Of a DNA stretch of 64,000 bases, positions 42,520-54,966 are shown piece after piece; within the stretch, counting starts at the first letter, position 1; each line of letters starts with the position of its first letter. This DNA is from Madurella fahalii (lineage: Eukaryota > Ascomycota > Sordariomycetes > Sordariales), in NCBI GenBank assembly GCA_029876055.1, contig CM056876.1:2294001-2358000 (forward strand). The letters are read 5' to 3'. The notes under the pieces were generated by a model that did not search any database, was not told the DNA's origin, and saw only the letters and a program-made list of their open reading frames with translations. The position numbers were made by a program, and so were the translations under genes.

Positions 42520-44286
42520 ATGGCAACACAGCAAGATTTGCAAGAGCTTCTCCGGCTGCTCACAGTCGGTCGCAAAGTCCCAATGATGCAAGCCATGGCG
42601 CAAATCAAGGCCCTCCAGGCTGCCGACCTGAGAAGGTGAGCCAAAATTGAATCGCGTGGCCGGACTGAGAAGAGCGGATTTGGTATTGTTCTTTGCCAGA
42701 AATAACACTGGCTCATACCGGCCTGCAGCATCAAGCAAATCGCAGAAGCCCCGCTAGAAGCGGTTCAGTCAGCGCTCAAAGGCGACAAGAGCGCTAAACC
42801 ATTACAAAACGCCTGCAAGGCAGCCCTGAAGCGTGGCTCTGCCGCACCCAGCAGTGGCAGCAAGCGCGGCGCTCCCGAATCCGGTACGGCTTCGTCAGCA
42901 AAGCGGGCCAGGAACGGTCTGTTCATGAACGGCCCTGTCGAGATGACGCCCCGGGAGCTGGAGCGCTCCTTGGAGCTGCCGCTTTGCATGGACGAGGAGC
43001 GCATCTCCAAGACAGTCATTGAAACAAACAGGTCACCGCTCGTCCTTGCTTTTGCCGTTGAGCTACTACGGCATACCATGCCGGAGCAGCCGCTTTCGAG
43101 TCGGCTCAGCCTAGCGCAGGCAGTCGTTAGCGCCAACTCGAGATCAAAGGCCGTCAGTATCGGGCTGGAAAAGGGGCCGAGCGCCGACCAAGAAGGATGG
43201 GGGGAGGGACAGCCGCGGGTGAGGGTTATGGGGAGGGAGATTGCCGTGCTAAAGAGGGGAGGGTATGAGTGGCGCGGCGAGGAGACTGTGGGTGAACAGC
43301 GGCAGCCGGACGAGGGTGCTAAAGCGTCTGGCTCGGCCTCGGAAACACAAGCAGAGACGGAGACCCAAACATCTTCAGCAACCGCCACCTTCAAACCCAC
43401 ACCGAATACCAGTTGGGCGGCCAGTCAGCCCATCTCCCTCAAGGACTCAACTTTCATTGCCCGCGCTACGCACATCAGCGAACCATCCCAACGCAAGTTT
43501 CTCGTGCAGTCCCTCTTCGACGCTATTCCCAACCTCAAGACCGCCACTCACAACGCTTGGGCCTACCGCCTACGGCCGTCCGCGGGCAGCAACAGCAACC
43601 GGGTGCGCGAAGAGTCCTTCGACGACGGCGAAACGGGCTGCGGCGACCTGATGCTGCGCGTCATGCGCGAGGCCAACACGGTTGACACGCTCGTCGTACT
43701 AACCCGCTGGTTCGGCGGCACGTTGTTGGGCCCGGACCGGTGGCGTCTCATGCGCAACTGCGTCGCCGGGGCCCTGAGCGAGCGCTTGCGCAAGACGGGC
43801 GCCGACGTGTCGCTGGGCGGCGAGGCCGTCTGGGGCCTGGATCTGGAGGGGACAAGGGCAAAGTCTATGGTTGGCGGCTACGGCAGCGGCACCAAGATCC
43901 ACCAGGTTACCGGCGTGGCGGGGATGCAGATCCACAGACCCGAGGCGGCGAGGGGGTACTTGTTGAAGAGCTTTCCGAGTGCGGCGGCAGCGACTGAGGA
44001 GGGGGCGGAGGCGACTGCTGCAGCGGGGAAGAGTGCCAAGAAGGCCAGGACGCAAAAGGCGATAGAAGCCGAGAAGGAGGAGAACCTCGGCTTGCTTCTT
44101 GGGGCGCTGAGGATTGTCTTTGACAGCTGGGCGGATCATCTCGGCGTTGCGGAGCTGGACAGGAGGGCGTGGGCATGGTACGTAGCGATCAGACCTGATG
44201 TGGAGAGTGGACAGGCTGGCTGGGGCGCGAAAGGACCTGTTCGGTTAAGTGACGTGTTGAACTTGAGGAGGAAAGACCGGACGTGA
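42520..44286 (+). CDS. IMPACT/UPF0029-domain protein with N-terminal helical extension
   Basis: Two exons, 42520-42635 and 42729-44286, 557 aa. Exon 1 encodes MATQQDLQELLRLLTVGRKV and MMQAMAQIKALQAADLR; exon 2 continues with SIKQIAEAPLEAVQSALKGD, a helical module that precedes the catalytic-looking domain. A long disordered Thr/Glu/Ala segment follows. The IMPACT (UPF0029) domain spans about 270-390: DSTFIARATHI, AWAYRL, ETGCGDLMLRVM and the signature TRWFGGTLLGPDRWRLM. The last 100 residues include a Lys-rich patch (KSAKKARTQKAIEAEKEE) and a conserved-looking FDSWADHLGVAELDRRAWAW. It lacks the RWD domain of true Yih1/IMPACT, so regulation of Gcn2 should not be assumed. Function unknown. Confidence 0.88.
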
Positions 44287-45360
44287 TAATTTTGTTTGGG
44301 GAGGATGGATGATGGAGAATTGGCCGTTCCTGGGAGACATTGGGTCCCGTGTAATCAACAACTTTTGGTCAAGCCTGATAAATCGGCTATGTCTCCTGGG
44401 AATTATTACCGTATCCGACTACAGGATGTTCGACGCCGCTCTACTGATCTAGCTATATAGCTCGACTACTTGAAGTCGTCAACTTTTAATCCCTACTCTT
44501 CTGCTCGCTACTCTTTTCTTCATTAAGTAAGCAGAATGCAGTTAGATGCAGCCAAAATGACCGAGGACACAGTCGATTATCCGACTCGCTTCTCGTGGGC
44601 CAGCAACGGCCCCAGAGCAGGCACTTCAGACATGTGAGGAGGTCTTAAATCAAGAGAATTGTATATTTGATGCGGGACCCATGATTTTGAGGGTGCAAGA
44701 GCCAGGCACTGATACATTACGGCTTGGCGGCGATTAGCGGAGGGACTAGCGTCGATGGTACCTGGAGACTGGTTATCATTTAGTCAGCGAACTCAGCCAC
44801 TTGCTTAGTAGTTAAACTATCAGGGAGTACACTTGATCTACGTACATCAATCCAGGGAAGGATGATGATGGTTGAGAGGTATCGATACTCTTGAGATTGT
44901 CACATCGGTGTAACCAAGAGGCGGGCGCACAACACATTGTAATTTTTTCAGCTACCATGCTCATTGGGAAAGATGGGATGGTGTGGGGTCAGCTCCGAGA
45001 TGGCTTGCAGCGACACGCAGCTGGGCGGCTCGGCAGGGCAAGGCGGCACTGTTGCCCCTGGCAACTACCAGCCCCGAACTTCAGCAGTAAGGAAAGTCAA
45101 CAACCCGATTGCCGCGGCGTGAACAGTACCACACGACACTCAACCACTTTGTATCCGACACGGGATTTATTTTTACTGCGCTCTTCAGCCGCAGCCTTAT
45201 TGTCGCTGGCGATTGTCGATTTTCGAGACGATTTTCACGACAACATCTGCCCGCCGAGTGGGATTGCCATCTCTGGGCTACTTTCGCTTCGATCATCGCT
45301 GTCCGTGCTGAGAAACTTACAATTGAACACCGGGCTCCGCTCTTGCTCCGTAAAGGTGCA
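44287..45360. other. intergenic, promoter of the F-BAR gene
   Basis: 1.07 kb; no gene recognised. A plus-strand frame at 44891-45409 overlaps exon 1 of the next gene in another frame and has no recognisable domain. Confidence 0.5.
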
Positions 45361-48300
45361 ATGCTGGCCGCTTCAAACGAGGGACCGGCCGTCGCCCTTT
45401 CCTGTATGAAGTCATACGACACGCTCAATGAGGCCATTGACCCTCTCGTCTGACTCGAGGCTAACTGTGGAACAGTCGCCAACAACTTCTGGGGCAAGGA
45501 CGATGCCGGCGTCGGACCCCTCCTCGAGCGCATGCACAATGCGAAGCAGACGTGTGACGAACTGCGCGCCTTCTACGGTGGTAAGTGTCTGCTCGTCTTC
45601 CATGATCCACGGTGCGCCTGCGCTAACTTGACGGTCCGCAACAGCGCGCGCATCGATCGAGGACGAGTATGCACGCAAGCTCATGTCGCTATGTCGCAAG
45701 CCTCTAGGGTCGCATGAGATTGGGACGCTCAAGACGTCGCTCGACACGGTGCGGGGCGAAGTCGAGTCGATGGCGAAGCAGCACCAGAACATAGCTGCTC
45801 AAATGAAGAGCGAGCTGGAGGAGCCGCTTGCCGCGTTTGCGGGAGGCATGAAAGAGCGACGCAAGATTGTGCAGAACACGGTCGAGAAGCTGCTCAAGAC
45901 CAAGATCCAGCAGACTCAGTTGGTCAACAAGGTGAGCCCAGCCGCGGATGACCACGCGGGATCCCACCACTGACACGCACAGACCCGGGATCGTTACGAG
46001 CAGGAATGCCTCAAGATCAAGGGCTACCTAGCCCAGGGGCACATGGTCATGGGCCAGGAGGAGAGGAAGAACAAGGCCAAGCTCGAGAAGACGCAGATTA
46101 GCTTGGCAACATCCAACACGGAATACGAGGCCGCCGTCAAGGTGCTCGAGGAGACGACTGCCCGCTGGAATCGGGAGTGGAAGGCGGCTGCCGACAAGTT
46201 CCAGGACCTCGAGGAGGAGCGCCTCGACTTCACCAAAAGCAGTCTCTGGACTTTTGCAAACATTGCATCCACCGTCTGTGTCAGCGACGATGCGTCGTGC
46301 GAGAAGATTCGTCTGTCTCTGGAGAAGATGGAGGTTGAGAAAGACATTGCCAACTTCATCAAGGAGAAGGGCACGGGCCAAGAGATTCCCGACGCACCCA
46401 AGTACATCAACTTCTGCCGTGGCGATGTCGACTCGCAGTCGGAAGTGTCCGAGGACGAGAACTACTCGGTTGCGCAATTTCCACGGAGCATCAACCCTGC
46501 CTTCCGCTCTTCCTCCCCACAGCCGTCGGTGTTCGAGTCCCATCACGACCCCAACTCGACGCTGGCTCGGAATCTCGGACACGGCGAGACTGGTGGGAAG
46601 CCACAGAGCCGGGAGGCCACCGTGACGCCCCAGAAGGCCCCCGCCATGGCGCCGCAGCAGGATAGCCAGCGCCCGAGGAGAGAAGCACCCCGGAGCTATC
46701 AGGCCCCTCGGGCCTCCAACTTGGAGTACGATCCTACCGAGTTTGCGCCTGTTCCCCACGACCCTTATCCAATGGATGGTATGACGATGCTCTGCAGGCC
46801 TACGGCATCCGACCTGAGCACCGCGCCGTCAACGTCATCCGCGCGTCCCTCTAGCAGAGATTCGCATAGCGAAACGTCGTTTTCGAGCCAGGAGCCCCCG
46901 CAGGCCAAGCAAGAGCCGCTGCCTCCCGCAGCTGCATCCGACAAGAAGGTTCTTAAGAAGAAGAGCGGCTTTTTCCAAAACCACAGCCCCTTCCGACGGA
47001 GGAGCACCAAGGAGGTTGCGCCAAACAACCGAAACACGTGGCACCCCTCGAACAACCAAAGCCGGCCCCAGCTTGCCGCAGCCAAGGACAATCAAGTCAT
47101 CACGGCTGACCGCAGTGTCAGCCCGGATCCTATTGCCGCCAACGCAAGCCTCGCGCTCAACGTGGGCCAGAATGTGTTTGCAGTCGAGACGCCTGACCGC
47201 CAGAAGCAGGCCGCAGCACCGGGTACCCCGGAGGATGACCCCATCGCGCTCGCCCTAGCCGAACTGAAGGGTGTTACGACCGGCAAGAACCCGGCGGGGA
47301 GAATCTCGGCCGACCACTACCACGGCATTGCAACCCCTGTCCCGGGCACCAGCCCCCATTCCCGCTCCGTCCCCGGGCCCGGGAGCAGTAGCAATAGCAT
47401 AATCGCCGCCGCGATGCGCGGGACCCCGCCTCCATCCTACGACCACCAAGTCCAACGCCTAGGCGTGCCGCCACCGGCAGTTACCTCCAAAGCGATGAAG
47501 GAGTCCTCCCAAAAGTTCCAGCAGCAGACACGCAGCTTGTTCAGCGCCTCTGACAGGCCGGGTTCTGGTGGGGGAGCAGCAGGAGGAGGGGCTGGGGGAG
47601 GAGGAGCCGGTGGTAGTTACGGCAGCCCCATGTCCCGGCCCGGAACCAGGCGCGGATCCAGTGACGTCGCCCGTGCCCCGTCGCCCGGACCGCAGCGAAG
47701 CGTCTCGCCCCGGCCCGGGTCCCGCGCGAGCCCCGCGGCCGGCGGCAGCGGCTCCTACGGCCACAGCCACCAGCGATCCGCGTCTCCGGGCGTGTACGCC
47801 AGCAGCCATCGCGGGTCAGCCACGCAGCTGGCCATGACGCCGAAGCAGCAGCGCGGGTCCGACCAGTACTACCGCGGAGGGGGCGGCGGCGGCGGGGCAT
47901 CCCCAAGCATCAGCGACATGGCCAGGTCGGTCTCGCCCTCGCCGTACAGCCCCAGGGGCAGCGGGATGGAACAGCAGCACGCCCGTCCGTCGAGCCGCAT
48001 GAGCGGCATGGGTATGGACCACATGGCCATGCAGCTCGCGCAGACGGGGCCGGCGGCCGGACAGCAGGATGATGGCTATGGCGGTTCGATGAGGGGCAGG
48101 CATAATAGGAGTAATACCGCGTCGAGCATGAGTATGCGCGGCGGTGGTGGCGGTGGCGGCGGGGCGAATAATGGGATGAGTTTGTACGAAGGTGCGGGCC
48201 CTGTACAGGCAGCGTCGAGGACGAGGAGCAAGAGCGTTGCAGCGGCTGACGCGGGGAGGTACACGAGGGATGGGAGGCCGATTTTGCATTTTGGTGAGTT

Positions 48301-48539
48301 TCCTTCCCCCTTTTTCCCTCGATTTGCTCCAACCGTGATGTTCTTCGTTTACTAACACGGCGTGCGCAGCCCGAGCATTGTACATGTATCAAGCTGCGAT
48401 ACCCGAGGAGTTGGGATTTGCCAAGGGGGACATTCTGGCCATTTTGCGGCACCAGGACGACGGGTGGTGGGAGGCTACGGTGCAGGGCGGGAACGGGCTG
48501 GTTGGGCTGGTCCCGAGCAATTATTTGCAGCCTTGCTAG
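45361..48539 (+). CDS. F-BAR and SH3 septation protein (Cdc15/Imp2/Hof1 type)
   Basis: Five exons: 45361-45403, 45476-45580, 45645-45931, 45983-48293 and 48370-48539; 971 aa. Splicing exon 1 to 2 gives ALSFANNFWGKDDAGVGPLL, the exact start of the F-BAR domain in this family; exons 2 and 3 join as FYGARASIEDEYARKL. The F-BAR domain covers about 15-280 (KTSLDTVRGEVESMAKQH, LVNKTRDRYEQECLKIKGYL). The central 600 residues are Ser/Pro/Gly-rich and disordered, with many SP/TP sites and poly-Gly runs. The C-terminal SH3 domain (ARALYMYQAAIPEELGFAKG to LVGLVPSNYLQPC) is completed by the last exon. These proteins bind curved plasma membrane at the division site and recruit actomyosin-ring and septum partners. 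The phosphorylation-rich linker probably controls condensation and localisation. Confidence 0.93.
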
Positions 48540-49060
48540 ACTGAGGGGGGGTGTTACTCGAAAAGCATTGATTTGGGGATGAGATGATCATGATGATGAT
48601 GAATGGTCGACGGTAGTGGTGCAACATATACCTTTTTCTTCTTTTTCGTTTGTCGAGTCTGCCTTGTCTGGCGCTTTCTCATTTGTTGGTTTCATCTAGG
48701 GTTGCGTTTGGGGATGTATAGCGTGCTACCTGACGTGTACTTTGACATTATTTATTCCTTTTTCCTTCTTCACCGGAGCAGAGTAGTTTGTTGAGGGGCT
48801 TGAGCATATGTATTCTGATTGTTAAGGTACAGTGCCTTGTTCATCGTGAGGGAAGTTGGAGTTGCGGGAAGCACATGCTTGGGAACACCCGAGCTCCCAT
48901 GCCAAGAAACGGTGTGACATCAGTCTCGGGAGCTCTGAAAGCTCCCCCACTTATCTAAGTTCGAGGCCTCCTCCATTCTCCATCACTAGCTTGCAATTAC
49001 AAACAGCAGCCGTGATTTTAGTGACCAAATCGCGGTCGAACGGCGGCAGTCCTGCCTACC
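48540..49060. other. intergenic, nothing recognised
   Basis: 521 bp with the F-BAR 3' UTR (ATGATG repeats at about 48588) and the seipin promoter. Confidence 0.55.
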
Positions 49061-50622
49061 ATGGTAATCACTAATCTAGCGCACGAGCCGCTAAGCGTCT
49101 TTTTCGGCCGGCTGACCACCCCGCGCAGGACTCGGACAACCTCGAGGACCTGGTCGTCCAGCTGCGCGAGGAAGGACGCGGCGCCGCCCAAAGCATCCAC
49201 CGTGTCGCGCACCGCACTTTCGTCTCTAGGGGGGTTCAGAAGACGGTGATTACCACGACATTGCTACTAATCGGCGCCGGGCTCCTCTACGTCCCGGCAG
49301 TGTTTGGGTATCTTGTGTTCTACTACAAGTACCTCCCGGACCAGGTGACAACGGTGCCCGTGCATTTGCAATATGGGTAAGTCGGCTTGATTCTCTTTCT
49401 ATCTTGAGCCGTTACTGATATGCATCTGCGACTTAGCGTCGGGCCCAACCCCTTTGGCATCGCCGCCCTCTCGGCGCGCAACCGCATGCACGACCGCCAG
49501 CCCTACGACATAACCGTCTCCCTAACCCTCCCCCGCTCCCCCGCGAACCTGAACCGCGGCAACTTCATGGTCGCAATGCACCTCCTCTCCGCCGCCTCTG
49601 CTCTTGGTGATACCCAACAACTACAACAACTACCACACACCCTCCCATACATTACCCCCTCCCCCCACTCCTCCTCTTCCCAACCATCCCTCCCAACCCG
49701 CATCGACCTCCCAGCCTACCTAGCCACCACCCAAATCCTCTTCACCTCGACCCGCCCGGCCCTCATCCCCTATGCCGATCCCCTCGCCTCCTTCGCCACG
49801 CGCGTGCTCCTGCTGGGCTACCACGTACTCTTCCCGCGCCGCGCGGGCGCCGTGCGCCTGGCCATCCCCATGGCCGAGCAGCTCTCGTTCAGCGGCAGCA
49901 GCAGCAGCAGTGGCCCGCCGAAACAGACGGGGTCTTCCCGGCCGTCGCTGCCGCCGCAGCCAGCGGGCCTGCCCACGAGCCTGCTGCTCGAGGTGCAGGC
50001 GGGCCAGGGGATCCAGGTGTACGACGCGAGCGTGACGTTCACGGCTAGGCTGCGCGGCCTGCGCTGGTTCATGTACACGTGGTGGGCCACGGCGTTTGGG
50101 GTGTTTACGTTTGCGTTCTGGGCGGTGGAGGTGGTGGTGATGATCGGGGTGTTGATGGCTGTGGGGTGGTGCCTGAGGGGAACATCGCCTGGGGGTGATC
50201 TGTGGGAGGAAAGGGGAGTTGAAGGTGATGATGACGATTATGATTATGATATCAAGGCTGGAGAGAAGGGGAAGGGGAAGGGGAGAGCGGTGGATGTGTC
50301 TACTGCTGCTGCTACTACTAGCGGGGTCAGTGGTGGGCGGAAGAAGGTTAAGCTACAGGAAGCGGCTCCTTCTACCGGGAGTGGTGCAGCTGCTAAGGAA
50401 AAGGGGAAGGATGTGAAAAAAGAGGAAGGCGACGGGGAAGAAGTGCTGGTGTCGAGTGTGCCGGATATCCGTGCCAGTCAGGGAGGTGGTGAGGCGGATG
50501 ATGAGGGCGAGGGCGGGGAGGGATCCAGGTCGAGGGATTCAGGGGTTGGGACTAGTTATACTGGTCAGGCGAGCAGAGACGGCACGAGGAGGAGGGTCAC
50601 GGGGCGGAGAGAATCTCGATGA
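49061..50622 (+). CDS. SEI1: seipin (lipid-droplet biogenesis)
   Basis: Proposed exons 49061-49063, 49129-49376 and 49437-50622, 478 aa. The second intron (49377-49436, GTAAGT donor) is firm. The first is tentative: ATG followed at once by a GTAATC donor, with branch-like GCTGACC and acceptor at 49128, giving MDSDNLEDLVVQLREE. Residues around TVITTTLLLIGAGLLYVPAV form the first membrane helix, followed by the family motif YKYLPDQ and the lumenal beta-sandwich domain (VPVHLQYGVGPNPFGIAALS, YDITVSLTLPRSPANLNRGN, FMVAMHLLS). The second helix is near WWATAFGVFTFAFWAVEVVV. The C-terminal 140 residues are Lys/Glu/Gly-rich and disordered. Seipin forms ER-membrane rings at ER-lipid droplet contacts and promotes droplet formation. 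A Ser/Pro-rich insertion interrupts the lumenal domain (about 155-175). Confidence 0.9.
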
Positions 50623-51713
50623 CGGCCGATGGGGCGGGTGTTTTGGCGTTTTCCGGTAGAGCGCGGTGTACTTGGTGATTATATGGAATTGTGTTTAGAC
50701 GTGTTTACTTTTTTTTTTTTTGCTCTTTTTCTAAATGGTAATGTCGATTAGCTGGGCTCGGAATCCCCGAGGTCCATGGGCGCGGGGCAATCCTCGGCCG
50801 AATCTAAAACATGGAGATTGCATTTTCCATAGCGCGTTGTGACATGTCAGGCACCGCCATGTGCCTGATGCCAGCTCACCATTCACTAACTACCTGGAAA
50901 TAGTCGGAGCTGGGCACTGTGTTGGCCGTGCCATGGCTATCGACTGCTCGCCAGCGCCCAATAATCAACTAATCATCAGTCGAGACAATGGCCCGTGCGC
51001 GGCCGGCCGGCCCGCTGTGTGCAACTCGGACCCAGCCATCACTCTCTCCGCTTCCAGACTTCGTTTGCACCAACACTCAGCCTCAGATTTCGATAGGCAA
51101 TTTGCCAACTCGATAGGCGAACGCCAGCTGAGCAATTAGCTGGCTCATTTCACCAGCGGTCGGCGATCCAGATAAATACATCCTGACGGGCCCAGGGCTT
51201 GTCCGGGGCCTGCGGCGTGTCGTTTGCACGGCCCAACCCCTCTAAATCTTTCTTGCCAACGCAGCACAGAACCTGGAAGAAGTCCAGCCCCTGCTTCCAG
51301 CACGCGGCGCCCTATCGTTCGGCTTTTACAAGACGGCGAGACTGGCTCCTCTTTGCGAACCCATTGTAGCAAAAATCACCAGGCCGGAAGCGCTGTGGCA
51401 CACGGGCACACCGCTAGCACAAAGCACAAACCGCCGAAGCTCGACTCGCCGGCGTTCCCCTGCCCGCCCGCCTGCCTGAATACTACTCTGGACAAGAGAA
51501 GGAGCACTTGTCCCGCGCCATTTCCTCATTTCGAACTTGTCAGTTCTCATCGCGAGTCGCAGCGAGTGACGGGGCCATCCTGGCATTGTTGGCAGAAGTC
51601 ATAACGCCTTCCCCGCCACTTCCGACACTGCTGCGCGGGGTAGTAAAATCACCTGCCACCTCAGCTGCAGACATTTTGTGGTTCTCCCGCCCGCAGCGGA
51701 ATCCAGCACAATC
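50623..51713. other. intergenic, nothing recognised
   Basis: 1.09 kb with the seipin 3' UTR (T12 run at about 50708) and the promoter of the next gene. No coding signal. Confidence 0.55.
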
Positions 51714-53587
51714 ATGCCCTGCTACAAGGGCATCGCGGTGAGCATCCATGCCAATGGAGCGCCGCTGCCCGAGTACGGTATCCAGAAACAGTCACGCATG
51801 TCACGGATCAACAGTTACATTCCGGTCCCGCAGCCGCAGCTGCACCGAGAGACCAACAGGCCCGAGCCGGCCAAGTTTGCCATCTCCATCACGCTGCTCA
51901 CCCCCGGTCTCGCGATACCCTACTCGATGCCCCGAGCGACCCCGAGCAACCCGTATCCGAGGCCGCAGATCGTCGGCCCAATGCCCTCGCCGGGTGAGCG
52001 CGGAAAGAGCCTCGGCATGGTCGACCCCTACATCCCCATGACCAATAGCGAGAACGAGACCATCGCTGCGTACATCTACTTTGATGGAAGAGCTAAGGAA
52101 GAGGTGGCCACGCTGCTGCGTCCCGGCGAGGAGACTTGGGTCAACAGCAGATGGGTCCAGGTCCCAGAGTCCGAGGGCGGTGGCCTGGCCGAGAGGGAGT
52201 TCCTCTTCCGCGAAGTCGGCCTGGAGAGGTGGCTGAACGGCCTCGACCTGAAGGGGCACGACGCTGCCGAGAAGCTGGAGCGCCGGAGGCAGAAATTTGA
52301 AAAGCGCAGAAGGAGGCAAAAGCCAGCTGGCGAGGGGGATTCGGGCATGGATGAAGGCTCCAACCGGCCGCGGAGCACGTTCCGGTACGGCGCCGACGAG
52401 CGGTCGCCCGTCGAGGCCGTCTTTGAGGAAGACTCGTTCTCTTCTGACGATGACGAGCCCCCGGAGGCGACCGGCCAGATCAAGGTGGCCATGTTCCGGG
52501 TTATCGCCTCGGGAGAAATCAAAAAGGGAGAGTACTCGCCCCAGTTTGACGCCCACGACGACTCCTCCGAAGACGAGGGCAAGGGAGGCTCCAACGGAAT
52601 CGACGCCGATGTTGAGCACACGACTAGTTTTGCGAAGCCGAAGACACTCGATCCGAAGACTATCAGCACTCAGACTGTGACAGGCATCGACGGGCCCGAC
52701 AAGCCTTTTGCCGTGTTTACCTTTTTCTATCGCGGCGAGCGTGAGTACCCCATCTCGTCTGTGCTTCTTAGACCACACTCTCTTACCAAGACCCTATAGG
52801 CCAACTGCAAAAAATGGGCGTCATGGGACCCTCGAAATCCCAGACGGCGTCTCCGGGAGCTATGAAGCGGCGGTCTGGCCAGCTCGACTTCTCAAACCTC
52901 GGCCCACTCAAGACTAGCGGCACCGTTGGCTTTTCGGCCTTCCGAGATAAAGACAGCCAATCAACGAGGAGGAGAAAGGCACGCAAGAGCAACGGCGCGG
53001 CAGAGAGCAGCACCATGATTGCTGATAGTGACGATGACGACGACGACGACGATAACAGCGAGATACTGGGCAAGATGGAGGACGTGGACGCTAAGTACGA
53101 CAAGTCCAAGCTCGGCCCTGAAGATGCCAAGTTCTCTGGTGAACTAGCCGATGGTGTAAATCGCATCAGAGTATGTCGCCCCGCTCCTTCTTTCTCATAC
53201 CGATGCTAACGGTCTTCTGCCATCCAGCTCAAGCGGGCACACTCTGCCGAACCGGACAGCGCCTCCAGCCCCAGAAAATCTCCCAGCGCTGGAGCGGCGA
53301 CTCCACCCCAGAATCCGCTCGGCACGGGCGGCATGGCGTCGGCCGCCGCGGGAATCTTTGGGAAGAGCCTGCCGGATGATAGTGATGTCATTGGAAGCCC
53401 GATGAAGAAAGCTCGGCCTAGCATTGGCGATCTCGGTGACCTCAGCGCCGGCGGGAGTCCTAGCGGGAGTTTTCCCACCCCCAACCCACTCGGCGATATA
53501 CTCGCCAAGGCTCAGGCTTCTCAGGCAAGCCAGGATCAAACGGAGCCTTCGTCGGGCATGAAGGTGGAGGAGGAGGAGGAGTTGTGA
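51714..53587 (+). CDS. conserved fungal protein of unknown function, nuclear-looking (possibly DUF7918-like)
   Basis: Three exons, 51714-52740, 52800-53170 and 53228-53587, 585 aa, introns 59 and 57 bp. The N-terminal 210 residues look folded: MPCYKGIAVSIHANGAPLPE, KFAISITLLTPGLAIPYS, ETIAAYIYFDGRAKEEVAT, then LFREVGLERWLNGLDLKGHD. This resembles the beta-rich DUF7918-type domain of fungal proteins with unknown role, but I recognise it only loosely. After a Lys/Arg helix (LERRRQKFEKRRRRQK) come alternating acidic and Ser-rich segments, a conserved-looking KPFAVFTFFYRGE that spans toward the first splice site, an RRRKARK basic cluster, an eight-Asp run, and KRAHSAEPDS. The ending EEEEEL is acidic. 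Composition suggests a chromatin or nuclear protein; no enzymatic motif is visible. Confidence 0.75.
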
Positions 53588-54966
53588 GAAAGAGCGAGGA
53601 AGATGAGGGATGGGTGTGCGTGTTTAAATATCGCTGTTGAGTACACGATGGACTACAGACGGATTACTGCGCTGGTAGGACCACACCAGGTCCAGCGCCA
53701 TACTTTGATCGGATCGATCGGGTTTTGTTTGGGCCATTGAAGGCGAAATCTAGGGATTGGAGGCGCCACTTCTACATGGCAACAAGAGCGATTGTTGTCT
53801 CTCTCCTGCCCCTGGCAGCCCCGGAGATACATACCCATCCGTTTCCATGATCACTTACACGTCCACCACAGCGGTTCCTTCGAGCGGATCTACCTGGCCG
53901 TGGCTTGCGGATTGGTGATTGGGCGGGCGGGAAAGAGCGCTAATAGAGCATTACGAGACAGGTCGTTGCTTCTACAAGCAATGAGCTCAGCTTGGGTGTC
54001 GTTGTGGGGGGAAGGGGGGTTATGACCTCAATTGTAGGGTAGTCGTTTAGATGAATAAGTTGGCCGGCTGAAAACTTGGAGGTGGAGTTTCTTTACTACG
54101 GTGATTCGCGTGTAGTGTTCTAGGCGTTGGGGAGGGGTCACCATTCACGTGGTGACATGAAAGCGAGGATGCGAAATGGTGCTTGTATTGCATACTAGAA
54201 ACTAAACTATGACAAAGAGCATTTAAAAGCACCCCTTCGCGGAGACCAAGAGGCAAACGAATCACAGGGCCTGATTGCACAGAAGTCCATCCAACTTTGC
54301 CAACAGCCTCGAGACCAAATAATGCACAATTTGTGTTCCGAGGACGATACCCATTCACCTAATCAATAGTTAGCATCCGGCGTCACAAGTTGACGGGTAC
54401 AGCATGATAGACGCAGCGAGGGAGGATCAGACTGTTGAGCTTGATAATTTGAATGATCAACACGGAAGATTCAGTTGGTCATTCTTTAGAAGAGTGTGTC
54501 ATCATTGCAATAAGAGATGGGAGGGACAAAGAAAAGCATGTTTTACCAGTTCAGCGAAGCCAACAAGGGATTGTTTGGAGACCGCAGCGTCCAACGCGCT
54601 TGACTCCAAAGCCACGCCTTGGTCATGGGATGCGAGAAGAGGATGAAAAGTGCGGCTTGGTTCAAATCTTCCAAAAATTTATCTGTGCAGTCGTGTTCGT
54701 CGTCTGGACATTGGAACCCACTCACGGAAGCTTTCTTGTGCCTGTTTGCCTGAGGCTGAAATTAACCCCACCATTGAACTTTTGTGGACCGCAGCTGCTG
54801 CCCCCCCTTGGGTACCCATCTCAAACCTGCACAGTCCCACGGACAGAACCGACAACCCACCACACCCAAGCACTTCAACCCATCCGGCCACCACCGAGTT
54901 TACGTTCCATCTCCGGATTCACTAGATTTCCTTCTTCTGTAAGACATACGTCAACAAGCCATCACA
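53588..54966. other. intergenic, nothing recognised
   Basis: 1.38 kb. Holds the 3' UTR of the upstream gene and the NTF2 promoter. Open frames are short or lack an ATG. Confidence 0.55.
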
